A stretch of 64,000 nt of DNA from a virus. A model generated the notes under the pieces. It searched no databases and had not been told where the DNA came from. It saw only the letters and a list, made by a program, of their open reading frames with translations. Position numbers and translations under genes: made by a program. Position 1 is the first letter of the stretch; each line of letters begins with the position of its first letter. Shown here one piece after another: positions 8,738 to 17,538 of this stretch. The stretch covers positions 1-64,000 of IMG/VR virus record IMGVR_UViG_3300025785_000013; one strand, written 5' to 3'.

Positions 8738-9781
8738 ATGAACTTCCGACAAATTCTCGAAATCCTTAAAGGTGACGTTGTAGGTCACGAATTCCACGGC
8801 AATCAGTGGATTAACGGTTCAGGAAAGTTCAATGCAGGTGGTGGAAAGCCCCGACCAGCAGCGAAGCCGAAGCCTGCCGGTCAGCGCAGGGCAGCCGCGC
8901 CAAAGCCAGCACCAGCCCCACGCCGTGTTGCAGCCCCCAAGCCCCCGGCTCCTACCCCACCACGCCCCGAAACACCAAAGCCAACTCCACCGCCAGTAAA
9001 ACTCCCTGAGCCTCAGCAATCCCTGAAGCCAGCCGTCAAGGACTGGAATGAACCCGGCCCCAAGGTTCTGGCCACCAACGAAATTGCTTCCTACGACAAG
9101 AAGTTAGGTTCCAAGGGTGGAGCGCAGAACACTGGACTGCAACTCGTCACGATGAAGGATGGCAGTGCCGGTGTGGTGAAGGGTCTAGCAGAATGGGGAA
9201 AAAATTCCCCAAAACAACTTGCTAAGGCCGAAGTCGCTGCTGGAAAAATCGGCGCAGCGATGGGTATTTCAATTGCCAAGGCTGAGCCGGTTCCGGGTGA
9301 GCCGAAGAAGATTGTGATGCCCCTCATCAAGGGTGAAACAGCATTTGACAGTCGTGGAGCAGACAATGTTTCATCGGAGTGCAACCAGCAGCGAAACGAA
9401 ATGTACTTTTTCGACAAGTTGATTGGCAACGGTGACCGTCATTTTGGAAACTTTATGTACACCAATCTGACCCCCCGCAACTGGGTCACTCAGGATAGCC
9501 AAGTCGTAGCGATTGACCACTCGCTTTGCTTGGGAAACGCCCGTCACGAGCCTTTTCCACCACAGTCCTCCGACCTTGTGCAATTTGCTGTGTTGAAGCG
9601 CATAAACTCCGATAGGTTGACCCAGATGTACACCGGCCTGAAGGATTTGCAGGCAGCCAAGAACAACACCACCTTTGAAAAAGATGCTGTTGATAAGTGC
9701 GTCGGAGTAATGGAAAAGGCGTTCCCCTTTGTCACTGGCAACGACCCAACTGCGAAGAAGATGTACGACAGGATGGTCTAG
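8738..9781 (+). CDS. Tagged PI3/4-kinase-like protein 2
   Basis: 347 residues, a paralog of the gene at 7571 with the same order: tag at residues 11-26 (KGDVVGHEFHGNQW), GKFN patch, Ala/Pro/Lys linker (to about residue 90), then kinase-like domain. The catalytic loop is GDRHFGN (D233, H235, N238) and the metal site is IDHS (D260). The stop overlaps the GTG start of the polyprotein gene (TAGTG), so expression is probably coupled. No substrate can be assigned. Divergence from copy 1 outside the motifs argues for an old duplication, not a recent one. Confidence 0.8.
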   Translation: MNFRQILEILKGDVVGHEFHGNQWINGSGKFNAGGGKPRPAAKPKPAGQRRAAAPKPAPAPRRVAAPKPPAPTPPRPETPKPTPPPVKLPEPQQSLKPAVKDWNEPGPKVLATNEIASYDKKLGSKGGAQNTGLQLVTMKDGSAGVVKGLAEWGKNSPKQLAKAEVAAGKIGAAMGISIAKAEPVPGEPKKIVMPLIKGETAFDSRGADNVSSECNQQRNEMYFFDKLIGNGDRHFGNFMYTNLTPRNWVTQDSQVVAIDHSLCLGNARHEPFPPQSSDLVQFAVLKRINSDRLTQMYTGLKDLQAAKNNTTFEKDAVDKCVGVMEKAFPFVTGNDPTAKKMYDRMV

Positions 9782-12700
9782 TGACGTTCCAACCGAACTT
9801 TGTTAAATTCACCAACACTGACGTAATCGGAACGGAGCCTTTGGAAGGTCGCTTCAAGGGGAACCAGAACGACGGTTTCACCTACGTCCGGTTTGCCGAT
9901 GGCTCTGGTGGCATCATCAAGACGATGAAGGACTGGGTTGGCAACAAGACCGGCAGGCTCTACCCTGCTGAAATCTTGGCAGCGCAGGAGTACTTGGCAT
10001 CGCTGGTGGGCGAAACAATGAACGCTCCGGTTAGGGACTGCCACCTCTACGGCTCTGGTGCCAAGACCGTCATTATGCCGTTCATCGTCGGCCAGACTGG
10101 TGAAGAAGCCGGGCAGACCGAGTTGCCGGAGAACGCTCAGGGAACAGCACTGAAACTGTTCGACTACCTCACCGCCAATGCAGACCGTCGGCCCAAGAAT
10201 TGGATTTCCACCCCCGACGGGCGCATCGTGGGCATTGACCACGCCTTGTGCAACTTCCGGCCCCGTGTTCTAAAGCCTGATTTCGTTAGCGACCTTTGGA
10301 ACAACGGAGTATCACCAGAATCGCTGCTCATTCTCCAGCCGAAGTTGGCAAACCTCGCCATTGACTTCCACCAGATTGGAATGGGCGACAAGCACGAGAC
10401 AATGATGCAGAACTTGTCTCAACTCATCGCGGCTTTCCAAACCTTGGCCAAGTTCGCCACGGTAGTGAAATCCGTTGTGGGGGCAGACCGAATCGTTGTC
10501 AAGGGCGACGAGCCGGGACATCCGTTCAGAGGCAACCAATGGACTGGTGGAAACGCCGAACTTGCTAAGGGCGCAGCCGAATACGCCAAGAGCGTCGGCT
10601 TGCAGCGACCCGACATTGACTACTCCAAGGTGAAAGTCAACCCGTCACGGGCTTTGGAAATCGCCAAGGACTACGTTGCACTGCCGTCTGTGGATGAATC
10701 CACTCGTGCTGCCTACCGAGAGTTCGTCAAGGAAACCCATCAGCAATTTGAGTACCTAACCAAGACCCTTGGGGTCAAGGTCGAAGTAGTCAAGGAAGAC
10801 CCGTACAAGGATGCTGCTGAAATGGCAGCAGACGTTCACGACAACCATCACTTGGCCGTTCTGTCTGCCAGTAGCACTGGTGGCCACCCGTTCGTCACCA
10901 ACCGGGAAATCGAAGAATTCCGTGCTGTCCACGACGCTTTTGGACACGCTGCCACTGGGCGCAACTTCGACAGGAATGGTGAAGAAGCGGCGTGGGCCAG
11001 CCACGCCTCAATGTATGGCCCACTCGCTCGTCAGGCAATGACCACTGCAACTCGTGGTCAAAACTCCGTGATGACCCAACTCGGTGGTGGATTCCCAGAG
11101 CAGAAGGGCGCACTGCTCCCAGAGAAGTGGTCAGACCCATCAACAGCGGGGATGTCCGATGATGTAGTGAAATCTGATGGCGACATCCGGCCCTGCTTCG
11201 CCGGTGGCCGAGCGCAATACGACTATCAGCAGTCGGATGTCCAAAAGGGCGACGTGGATGGTCACCAATTCCACGGGAACCAGTGGGTCACTGTCGGTGG
11301 CAAGTTCAATGCTTCTGGTGGAAAAGCAAAGGCTCCGAAGGCTGCCAAGGCTCCAAAGCCCCGGAAGCCACTCATCCCAGCAGCCAAGCCACCAAAGGCT
11401 GCACAAGTAGCCAAGCCAAAGCCTGTTGCCCCATCACCACCGCCTGCCCCTCAGCCTCAGCCTGCTCCAAAGCCAGAACCCAAGGTGGAAAAGCCCTCGG
11501 CACCGTTGGCCCCGGCCCCGAAGTCGGCCTCAATTGGGCATATCGCTGCAAAGAGCGAGTTTCCACCGGCGACAACTGCGCTCATCAAGAAACTTGTTTC
11601 CGAGTACACCGACAAAGTGGTGTTCAAGAAGGAAGACAACCCCGAACAAAGAAGGGCAACGCTTCAAGAAAACCTCACCAACTTGCTGTTGCAACCCACC
11701 GAATACTTGCGACAGCGTGACATTGCTGTAAAAAACAAGTCCAGCGACCCGTCAAGTACAGCAATTCTCCAAATGCTCGGCTACTCCGAGAGGCCAACTG
11801 TACTCAGTGAAAAGCAGTTTGCCAATACGCCGGGACAGGTTCTTTATTCTGGCCTTACGGACGGCAGCAGTGGCATTATGACGAAGTTGTCGCAAATGTA
11901 CTACGGGGATGTCCCCCGTTATGGTGGTGGCGTGTATGGAGCAGCGTTTTACACCTCTCCGGGCAAGTTGACCCCAGCCGGTTATGCTAATTACAAAGGG
12001 ACAAATGGTTGCATTTTTCGTTGCAAATTAGACAATCCTGCCAATGTTTGGCAATCTGATTACCATCAAAAGGACAGGCCGAGTAACCAGCAACCATATC
12101 TGCATAATAGCGACTTGCTGAGCAATGAAACTGCTGCCTACATTGAAAGGTCGTTTATAAACGAAATTCCCGGCGAAGCACACTTTTCACCAGAACAACA
12201 AAAAACTCTTGCGTCTATAGGAGAGGCATTTCCTAATCTAGAAGACGCATTTGGTGGTTATGAAATTTACAGTACTCTCCCAGCACTTGCGGGTTTCGAC
12301 GCTTACCACGACACTACGAACAACTACACAATGGTGTTGAATCGCAGTTCGATGATTCTGCCTGAAAACACCACAGTTTCCGTAAATATGAAAGAATCAT
12401 ACTTTGGAGAAGGGGGTGCCTTACCCAATCCAATTGCTGGAAACCGAGATGGGTTGAAGGATGTCCCTGTCCCGTTGCCCGACAAAGTTGAGAAAGGCGA
12501 CCTCGTTGGACACCTGTTCCACGGGAACCAGTACACGAATGGCATCCAAGTAGCAACGTTCTTGGCTTCAGCCCTGCATCGCAGGGCAGCGAAGAACGAA
12601 CCGGGCATCACCAAAGAGATTGCCGAGACTGCTACCGAAGTAGGGGCGCAGCGCATTAAACCAGACAAGGTGCTGAAAAGCGCAGATTCGCTGGCTCGCA

Positions 12701-15700
12701 AGATTGCCCTTGACGCACGAGACTTCGTTGGCCCCAAGTCCGAAGCCGAACAGCAGGCATCGCTGGCGGTCAAGGATTCAATTCGCTACACCTTGGCGTT
12801 GGATGAGAAGAAGTTCAGTGACGGAGTGAAATCGGCTTTGGCAGACCTCCGTAAGGAAGGCTATGAAACCATTGCCATTCGCAACTACTTCAACACCGAC
12901 CCTCACAACTCCTACAAAGGCATCAACGGCCTGTTCCGCGACCCCATCAAGAACCAAATGTTTGAGGTGCAGTTCCACACCCCGGAATCAGCAGCAATGG
13001 CCACGAAGACCCACGGAATCTACGAGCGCATCCGTGACCTGAATCCAAAAGACCCTGCCTACATAAAGGGTCAGGCCAAGATGGTGAAAATGTGGGCCAA
13101 AGTTTCCATTCCTGCTGGCGTGGAAGACATCGGCACCCGGAGTATCAAGGCTTCTGCGTGGACGTACTACGAGTATTCCACCACCGAAGGAAAGCCGTTC
13201 GCCTACTACCGATACGACGGAACTGACGCAGAGGCTTACGTTGAGGGACAGTGGATTCCAGCATCGGCGTTCTTGGAGAACTGGATTGAGGGCAACCCAC
13301 TTCTGACTGAACTTGACGGCCCACCAGAGGAAGCGATTTCCAAAGGTGACGTTCCCGGCCACCAGTTTCACGGTAATCAGTGGTTGACCGTCGGGGGTGG
13401 CTTCAACACCCGTGGTGGAAAGCCGAGTTCGGCAGCCAAGGCCCCGGCGAAGGCACCAAAGGCACCCAAAGCAAAGGCTCCGAAGGCTCCTAGGGTTCCA
13501 AAAGCCCCTAAGCCTGTCGCATCACCACCAGAGCCGAAGCCAGAACCAAAGCCAGAGCCAGAGCCAACCCCACCAAAGGCCGAGACACCAGCACCCGAAC
13601 TAGAGTTCAAAAGCGAGTTGTCACCAAAGGAGACTGCTGAAATTCGCCAGTACGTCGAAAACGCTTCAAAGGACATCCCAATCTCAGGCCAACTTGGAGA
13701 CAAGTCGCAAGATGACGCTCGTAGGGCGTTGTTCGCCAAGAATTTGACAATGGTGTTGTGCAACCCCGGCGAATACAACAGGCAATTCAAAATTGCAAAA
13801 GAGCAACGAAGCAACGACCCTATGAACGCAGCAATTCTTCAGATGCTTGGATACGGAGCAAAGCCAAGGGTTGTCAGCGAAGAAGAATTCGCCAAGGTAC
13901 CAACTCCGTGCCTGTTCTCCGGCATCAAGACCGGCTCAACTTCAGTCGGAACCAAGATGTCCCAGTTGTACTACGGGAAGGTTCCTCGCTACGGTGGTGG
14001 TTTTTACGGAGCAGCGTTCTACACCTCCCCTGAGAAGTACACCCCGGTGGGGTACACGAGAATTGGTAGAGGTGGAGACAGTTGCATTTTTAGAGCAAAG
14101 TTGGAAAGCACATCGAACACTTGGACTTATGACGGCTTGGCCTACGAGAGGCCAGAAGGTATTTCACTGCTGCCCTTGATGAAACAGGGCATCACCCCAG
14201 ACCAAGCGTCGGCTTACGGCAAAATTGACGCAGTAATGACCGACTACTCAATGAGGATGAGTGCCGTTCCAGCACTTGCTGGCTTTGATGCCCTGACCGT
14301 ACCGCAAGTCGGTATTAAAAACGATGACTACACGATGCTGTTAAACCGTGGTGCTTTGGTTCTCCCGAAGAACATCACCATTGGTAGTGACAAATCCTTT
14401 AACGAGTTTAACTTTGATGAAAAGGGCGCAGTAGGCAACGAACTGACCAACGTGCCGGTTCAACCATACGAAAAGCCCGTACAAAAGGGCGACGTTGAAG
14501 GCCATCCCTTTCACGGAAACCAGTGGACAGGTGGAGAGGGTGGCAGTGAAATCTCCCAAGCCGAGAGCAAGCCGGGGGACAACGTTTCCGTGTACCTCAA
14601 CAGTCGCAAGGTCGCAGAAGCGGTGGAAAAGGGTCTAACAGGCCCCAAGTGGGATATGAAGGTTCGTGGTGACTGCAAAGCAGCAATCGCCAAGGACATT
14701 GCTTCTCGCCTCGGCCCCGAATGGGATGAAGCGTTAGGCAGCAGGCAGCCAGAGGAACGGGCAGCAGCCGTCAGCAAACTCGTCTCGGAATGGGCCAACA
14801 CGTCGAACGACACTTCTCCACTGTCATTGGCAATGCAGCAATTAGCAGCCAAGGAGTTCGGTCTTGCTGGACATTTTGACTGGGATTACAAAGAAGCAGC
14901 AAGGCAATTCCTCGGCTACAGCAGTAGGGGGAAACTTGATTCAGCACAACAAGACCAAATTACAAATTTAGCAACAGCAACACAGGCACAAGTTGACAAA
15001 CTTGTCAGTGAAAACGGTGACTTCTACAAGGCTTTCCTCCGGGCGCAGTACAACGCAACGCAGGATTACTTCAAGGCTGCTGGAATCAAGGAAGTTTCCG
15101 TGTACCGAGGGATGACTTTCCGTTCTCAAAGTTCTCCACCGGATTGGACAAAAGGTTTTAAAACAAATTCAGAAGTGCCACTTCGCCCGCTTTCTTCGTT
15201 TGCCTATTCAGCAACCGAAGCAAGTCATTTTGGCGAAGTTATGATTTCTGGCACCGTCCCAGTAGAGCGAGTTCTGTCGTGTGCTAGAACCGGCGTGGGT
15301 TGTCTAGACGAAGACGAAATTGTTGTAATGGCTGGCCCCGGCAAATGGCAAGTCAATGGTCAAAACGATTTTCGCAATGCCGATTTGCAAGGTGCCAAAA
15401 TTAAAGACATTGCAGAGTACGCTAATTTTTCGGGTGCCAACCTCCAAGGCGCAAAGTTTGAAACCCCCTCACAAAACGCAAATTTTTCAGGGGCAAATCT
15501 TACAAACGCTGACTTTTCAACAGACCGCACTCCTTTTTTGAATGGCAACGGCTCCAACGGAAACCTTAACCACGTTTGGTATGGCGCAAACTTCAGCAAT
15601 GCCAACCTCACTGGCGCAAACTTGTCGGGTTCATTTTTTTCAGCAAGCGATTTCATTAAAGCCAATTTTTCTGGGTGCAACTTGTCAAAGGCCGAGATTG

Positions 15701-15909
15701 GCAACTCACGCCTTTCGGAAGCCAATCTTGAAGGTGCAAACCTTGAAGATGTAAACTTTAGAGATGTAAGCCTTAAAGGTGCAAATCTTGCTAACGCAAA
15801 CCTGTCAGGAGCAGAATTTGCAGCCGTGCAGTCTGACAAAGACACCGTGCTTCCAAGCGGATACGAATTCAGCCAGTACGGAATCCGTCAAGTCAGTAGA
15901 AACGCGTAA
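9781..15909 (+). CDS. Five-tag polyvalent-type polyprotein
   Basis: 2042 residues from GTG 9781 (TAGTG overlap with the upstream stop; ATG 9697 lies inside that gene). Order: kinase-like domain 1-235, degenerate (ADRRPKNW instead of GDRHxxN; D135, N140 and D153 kept); tag 241; conserved phage domain with AVHDAFGHA at 382-390; tag 489 with Pro/Ala/Lys linker; ART-like domain (LYSG near 690, YGAAFYTS about 720); tag 905; RelA/SpoT-like domain about 995-1100 (DSIRYT, NSYKGING, EVQFHT); tag 1188 with linker; second ART-like domain (LFSG near 1380); tag 1569; classical R-S-E ART (R1776 in VYRG, S1805-S1806, E1844-x-E1846); pentapeptide repeats about 1861-2015. Polyvalent proteins of phages carry such effector strings and are often co-injected. 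Whether this one is cleaved at the tags is unknown. Confidence 0.85.
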   Translation: MTFQPNFVKFTNTDVIGTEPLEGRFKGNQNDGFTYVRFADGSGGIIKTMKDWVGNKTGRLYPAEILAAQEYLASLVGETMNAPVRDCHLYGSGAKTVIMPFIVGQTGEEAGQTELPENAQGTALKLFDYLTANADRRPKNWISTPDGRIVGIDHALCNFRPRVLKPDFVSDLWNNGVSPESLLILQPKLANLAIDFHQIGMGDKHETMMQNLSQLIAAFQTLAKFATVVKSVVGADRIVVKGDEPGHPFRGNQWTGGNAELAKGAAEYAKSVGLQRPDIDYSKVKVNPSRALEIAKDYVALPSVDESTRAAYREFVKETHQQFEYLTKTLGVKVEVVKEDPYKDAAEMAADVHDNHHLAVLSASSTGGHPFVTNREIEEFRAVHDAFGHAATGRNFDRNGEEAAWASHASMYGPLARQAMTTATRGQNSVMTQLGGGFPEQKGALLPEKWSDPSTAGMSDDVVKSDGDIRPCFAGGRAQYDYQQSDVQKGDVDGHQFHGNQWVTVGGKFNASGGKAKAPKAAKAPKPRKPLIPAAKPPKAAQVAKPKPVAPSPPPAPQPQPAPKPEPKVEKPSAPLAPAPKSASIGHIAAKSEFPPATTALIKKLVSEYTDKVVFKKEDNPEQRRATLQENLTNLLLQPTEYLRQRDIAVKNKSSDPSSTAILQMLGYSERPTVLSEKQFANTPGQVLYSGLTDGSSGIMTKLSQMYYGDVPRYGGGVYGAAFYTSPGKLTPAGYANYKGTNGCIFRCKLDNPANVWQSDYHQKDRPSNQQPYLHNSDLLSNETAAYIERSFINEIPGEAHFSPEQQKTLASIGEAFPNLEDAFGGYEIYSTLPALAGFDAYHDTTNNYTMVLNRSSMILPENTTVSVNMKESYFGEGGALPNPIAGNRDGLKDVPVPLPDKVEKGDLVGHLFHGNQYTNGIQVATFLASALHRRAAKNEPGITKEIAETATEVGAQRIKPDKVLKSADSLARKIALDARDFVGPKSEAEQQASLAVKDSIRYTLALDEKKFSDGVKSALADLRKEGYETIAIRNYFNTDPHNSYKGINGLFRDPIKNQMFEVQFHTPESAAMATKTHGIYERIRDLNPKDPAYIKGQAKMVKMWAKVSIPAGVEDIGTRSIKASAWTYYEYSTTEGKPFAYYRYDGTDAEAYVEGQWIPASAFLENWIEGNPLLTELDGPPEEAISKGDVPGHQFHGNQWLTVGGGFNTRGGKPSSAAKAPAKAPKAPKAKAPKAPRVPKAPKPVASPPEPKPEPKPEPEPTPPKAETPAPELEFKSELSPKETAEIRQYVENASKDIPISGQLGDKSQDDARRALFAKNLTMVLCNPGEYNRQFKIAKEQRSNDPMNAAILQMLGYGAKPRVVSEEEFAKVPTPCLFSGIKTGSTSVGTKMSQLYYGKVPRYGGGFYGAAFYTSPEKYTPVGYTRIGRGGDSCIFRAKLESTSNTWTYDGLAYERPEGISLLPLMKQGITPDQASAYGKIDAVMTDYSMRMSAVPALAGFDALTVPQVGIKNDDYTMLLNRGALVLPKNITIGSDKSFNEFNFDEKGAVGNELTNVPVQPYEKPVQKGDVEGHPFHGNQWTGGEGGSEISQAESKPGDNVSVYLNSRKVAEAVEKGLTGPKWDMKVRGDCKAAIAKDIASRLGPEWDEALGSRQPEERAAAVSKLVSEWANTSNDTSPLSLAMQQLAAKEFGLAGHFDWDYKEAARQFLGYSSRGKLDSAQQDQITNLATATQAQVDKLVSENGDFYKAFLRAQYNATQDYFKAAGIKEVSVYRGMTFRSQSSPPDWTKGFKTNSEVPLRPLSSFAYSATEASHFGEVMISGTVPVERVLSCARTGVGCLDEDEIVVMAGPGKWQVNGQNDFRNADLQGAKIKDIAEYANFSGANLQGAKFETPSQNANFSGANLTNADFSTDRTPFLNGNGSNGNLNHVWYGANFSNANLTGANLSGSFFSASDFIKANFSGCNLSKAEIGNSRLSEANLEGANLEDVNFRDVSLKGANLANANLSGAEFAAVQSDKDTVLPSGYEFSQYGIRQVSRNA

Positions 15910-15918
15910 ACTGAGCCA

Positions 15919-17277
15919 ATGGAAACCAACGCGTCAAACACCCTGAACGAAGACTGGATTAAGACCGGTACTTGGGACTTGTGGCGTATGAACACGCTCA
16001 TCACCACCATCCCCGACCTGTTGTGGTTCTTGAACGTCACTGACGCACCCCTCGCAGACCAGCAGGCAGCCGTACTGAAAATGACGAAGATGCCGTCGTG
16101 GATTCCGGCCCCGCAGGAACTTAAAGATGCTGCGACGGCGTTCCTCGCCACTGGTGAAATCCAAAAGGGGGATGTCAACGGTCACGTTTTTCACGGGAAC
16201 CAATGGGTCGCTGGCGAAGGTGGAAGTGGAATCTCCCCCGAAGCAACAAAAAAACTGTCCGAGGATGTCCAAAACTTCACGGAGTGGCTGACACAGGAAA
16301 AGGCCTTTGCTAGTGACCCTGCTGAAAACGAGCGACGGGCAGCCATCTTCCAAAGAAACTTCACGCACATCGTGTGCAACCCCGACGAGTACTGGAAGCA
16401 GTACACCATTGCCCGTGACAATCGGAACACCGACCCAGAAAGCGCAGCAATTCTGAGGATGCTTGGCTATGCCGAGAAGCCAACGGTGGTCAGTGAGGCG
16501 AAGTTTGCTGAAACCCCCGGCCCGTGCTTGTTCTCCGGCATTACTGCTGGAAGCAGTGGATTAGAAGCCAAACTGTCATCCCTTTATTTTGGAACGCCAA
16601 GGTTCGGTGGTGGAAACTACGGTGCTGCGTTTTACACATCAAGTACCAAAGACACTGCTGCCGATTACTCTAGGCCAGACGCTGGTGAACCGGCAGGTGG
16701 CTGCATCTTCCGTAGCAAGTTGGCCAACCCGTCGAACGTGCTGGAAAGTCAAGACATCCCGAACTCCTTTGGAGCAGCGGGCTGGGACACGATAATGAGC
16801 AAGAACCGGCTTTTCGCTGACGCTCAAATGTACGGTGGCGAAATCTATGGTGGAAACGGGCAGCAACAAGCCGCCTACCAAAAAATGGCTAAGGCAATTG
16901 CATTGCCCTTTGAAAGTTTCCAAATTGCCAGTTCGCTTCCTGCGCTCGCCGGGTACGACGCTTATCACGACAACAATCGCAACTACACAATGGTGCTGAA
17001 TCGCAGCGCAATGGTTCTCCCTGAAAGCGTCAGCATTTCCCCCAACGGTTTTGGATACGACAACGTTGACGAGACTGGCGCACTTGACCCGGCCAAGAAC
17101 GTGCTGGTGTCCTCACTCGCCAAGGACAGCGAAGTCGCCAAGACAGCCAACGCCCTGCTCGTTCAGGCCCTTGGAAGCAAACTGCGCTCCCACGACGCAA
17201 TCACCAAGACCGTTCGGGGAATGAATGTCTCGGCAGCCGAGTACGACGCTTGGGTTGCCCGAAACGGACAGTGGTAG
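15919..17277 (+). CDS. Tagged ART-like protein
   Basis: 452 residues. An 80-residue N-terminal helical segment precedes the tag at about residues 83-96 (KGDVNGHVFHGNQW). The remainder is a third paralog of the ART-like modules inside the polyprotein. It shares CNPDEY, AAILRMLGY, CLFSGI, YGAAFYTS, then LPALAGYDAY and YTMVLNRSAMVLPE near the end. ART superfamily members transfer ADP-ribose from NAD. The glycine-rich YGAAFYTS patch fits the NAD-binding strand, but I cannot point to a certain catalytic Glu, so activity is tentative. It starts 9 nt after the polyprotein stop. Confidence 0.75.
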   Translation: METNASNTLNEDWIKTGTWDLWRMNTLITTIPDLLWFLNVTDAPLADQQAAVLKMTKMPSWIPAPQELKDAATAFLATGEIQKGDVNGHVFHGNQWVAGEGGSGISPEATKKLSEDVQNFTEWLTQEKAFASDPAENERRAAIFQRNFTHIVCNPDEYWKQYTIARDNRNTDPESAAILRMLGYAEKPTVVSEAKFAETPGPCLFSGITAGSSGLEAKLSSLYFGTPRFGGGNYGAAFYTSSTKDTAADYSRPDAGEPAGGCIFRSKLANPSNVLESQDIPNSFGAAGWDTIMSKNRLFADAQMYGGEIYGGNGQQQAAYQKMAKAIALPFESFQIASSLPALAGYDAYHDNNRNYTMVLNRSAMVLPESVSISPNGFGYDNVDETGALDPAKNVLVSSLAKDSEVAKTANALLVQALGSKLRSHDAITKTVRGMNVSAAEYDAWVARNGQW

Positions 17278-17286
17278 GATTTCACT

Positions 17287-17469
17287 ATGGCAAATCAAGA
17301 GCGTGACCCGTCAACTTGGAAGTGGTCTGGCAACCTGTTCGGGGATGACGAAGATGACAGTTCCGAGGATGTTTCCAACGTTGACGAGGATTCGTCTGAG
17401 CCGGAAATCACCAAGACGGTCAATCCAAATCTGATTCCTACGTCTCGCTTCTTTAAGCGTCGCAAGTAG
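17287..17469 (+). CDS. Short acidic protein
   Basis: 60 residues, strongly acidic in the middle (DDEDDSSEDVSNVDEDSSEPE) and basic at the end (FFKRRK). It is probably disordered. It lies 9 nt after the ART-like gene and just before the terminator that closes the cargo block, so it is likely the last gene of this transcript. DNA-mimic or chaperone-like roles are possible for such acidic proteins but cannot be supported here. Confidence 0.55.
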   Translation: MANQERDPSTWKWSGNLFGDDEDDSSEDVSNVDEDSSEPEITKTVNPNLIPTSRFFKRRK

Positions 17470-17473
17470 AAAG

Positions 17474-17495
17474 ACCACCCCGTAGGGTGGCCTAA
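17474..17495. terminator. Bidirectional hairpin between convergent genes
   Basis: The sequence CCACCC, a CGTA loop and GGGTGG form a 6-bp GC stem. On the - strand it is followed by TCTTTCT, a usable U-run for the lytic-enzyme transcript. On the + strand the tail is weaker. It lies between the convergent genes ending at 17469 and 17539. Confidence 0.6.
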
Positions 17496-17538
17496 CTACC
17501 GGATAGAGCAACTGACCAACAGGGTCAGGATAAGGCTA

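Larger units (their letters stand above)
4..16215 (+). repeat. Dispersed GHxFxGNQ peptide tag, 18 copies in ten genes
   Basis: Copies start near nt 4, 575, 1656, 2163, 3050, 3360, 4365, 5662, 6112, 6919, 7601, 8768, 10501, 11245, 12493, 13342, 14485 and 16165. The core is G-H-x-F-x-G-N-Q-[YW], usually preceded by K-G-D-x-x and followed by a Gly. A second form is preceded by KGG-P/E-GSG (575, 2163, 4365). The copy at 575 has GNG in place of GNQ, and 3360 has GNK. A degenerate trace (EGRFKGNQ) lies near the start of the gene at 9781. In four cases the tag is followed by a GGxFN patch and a Pro/Ala/Lys-rich linker. No copy occurs after 16.3 kb. Confidence 0.95.
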
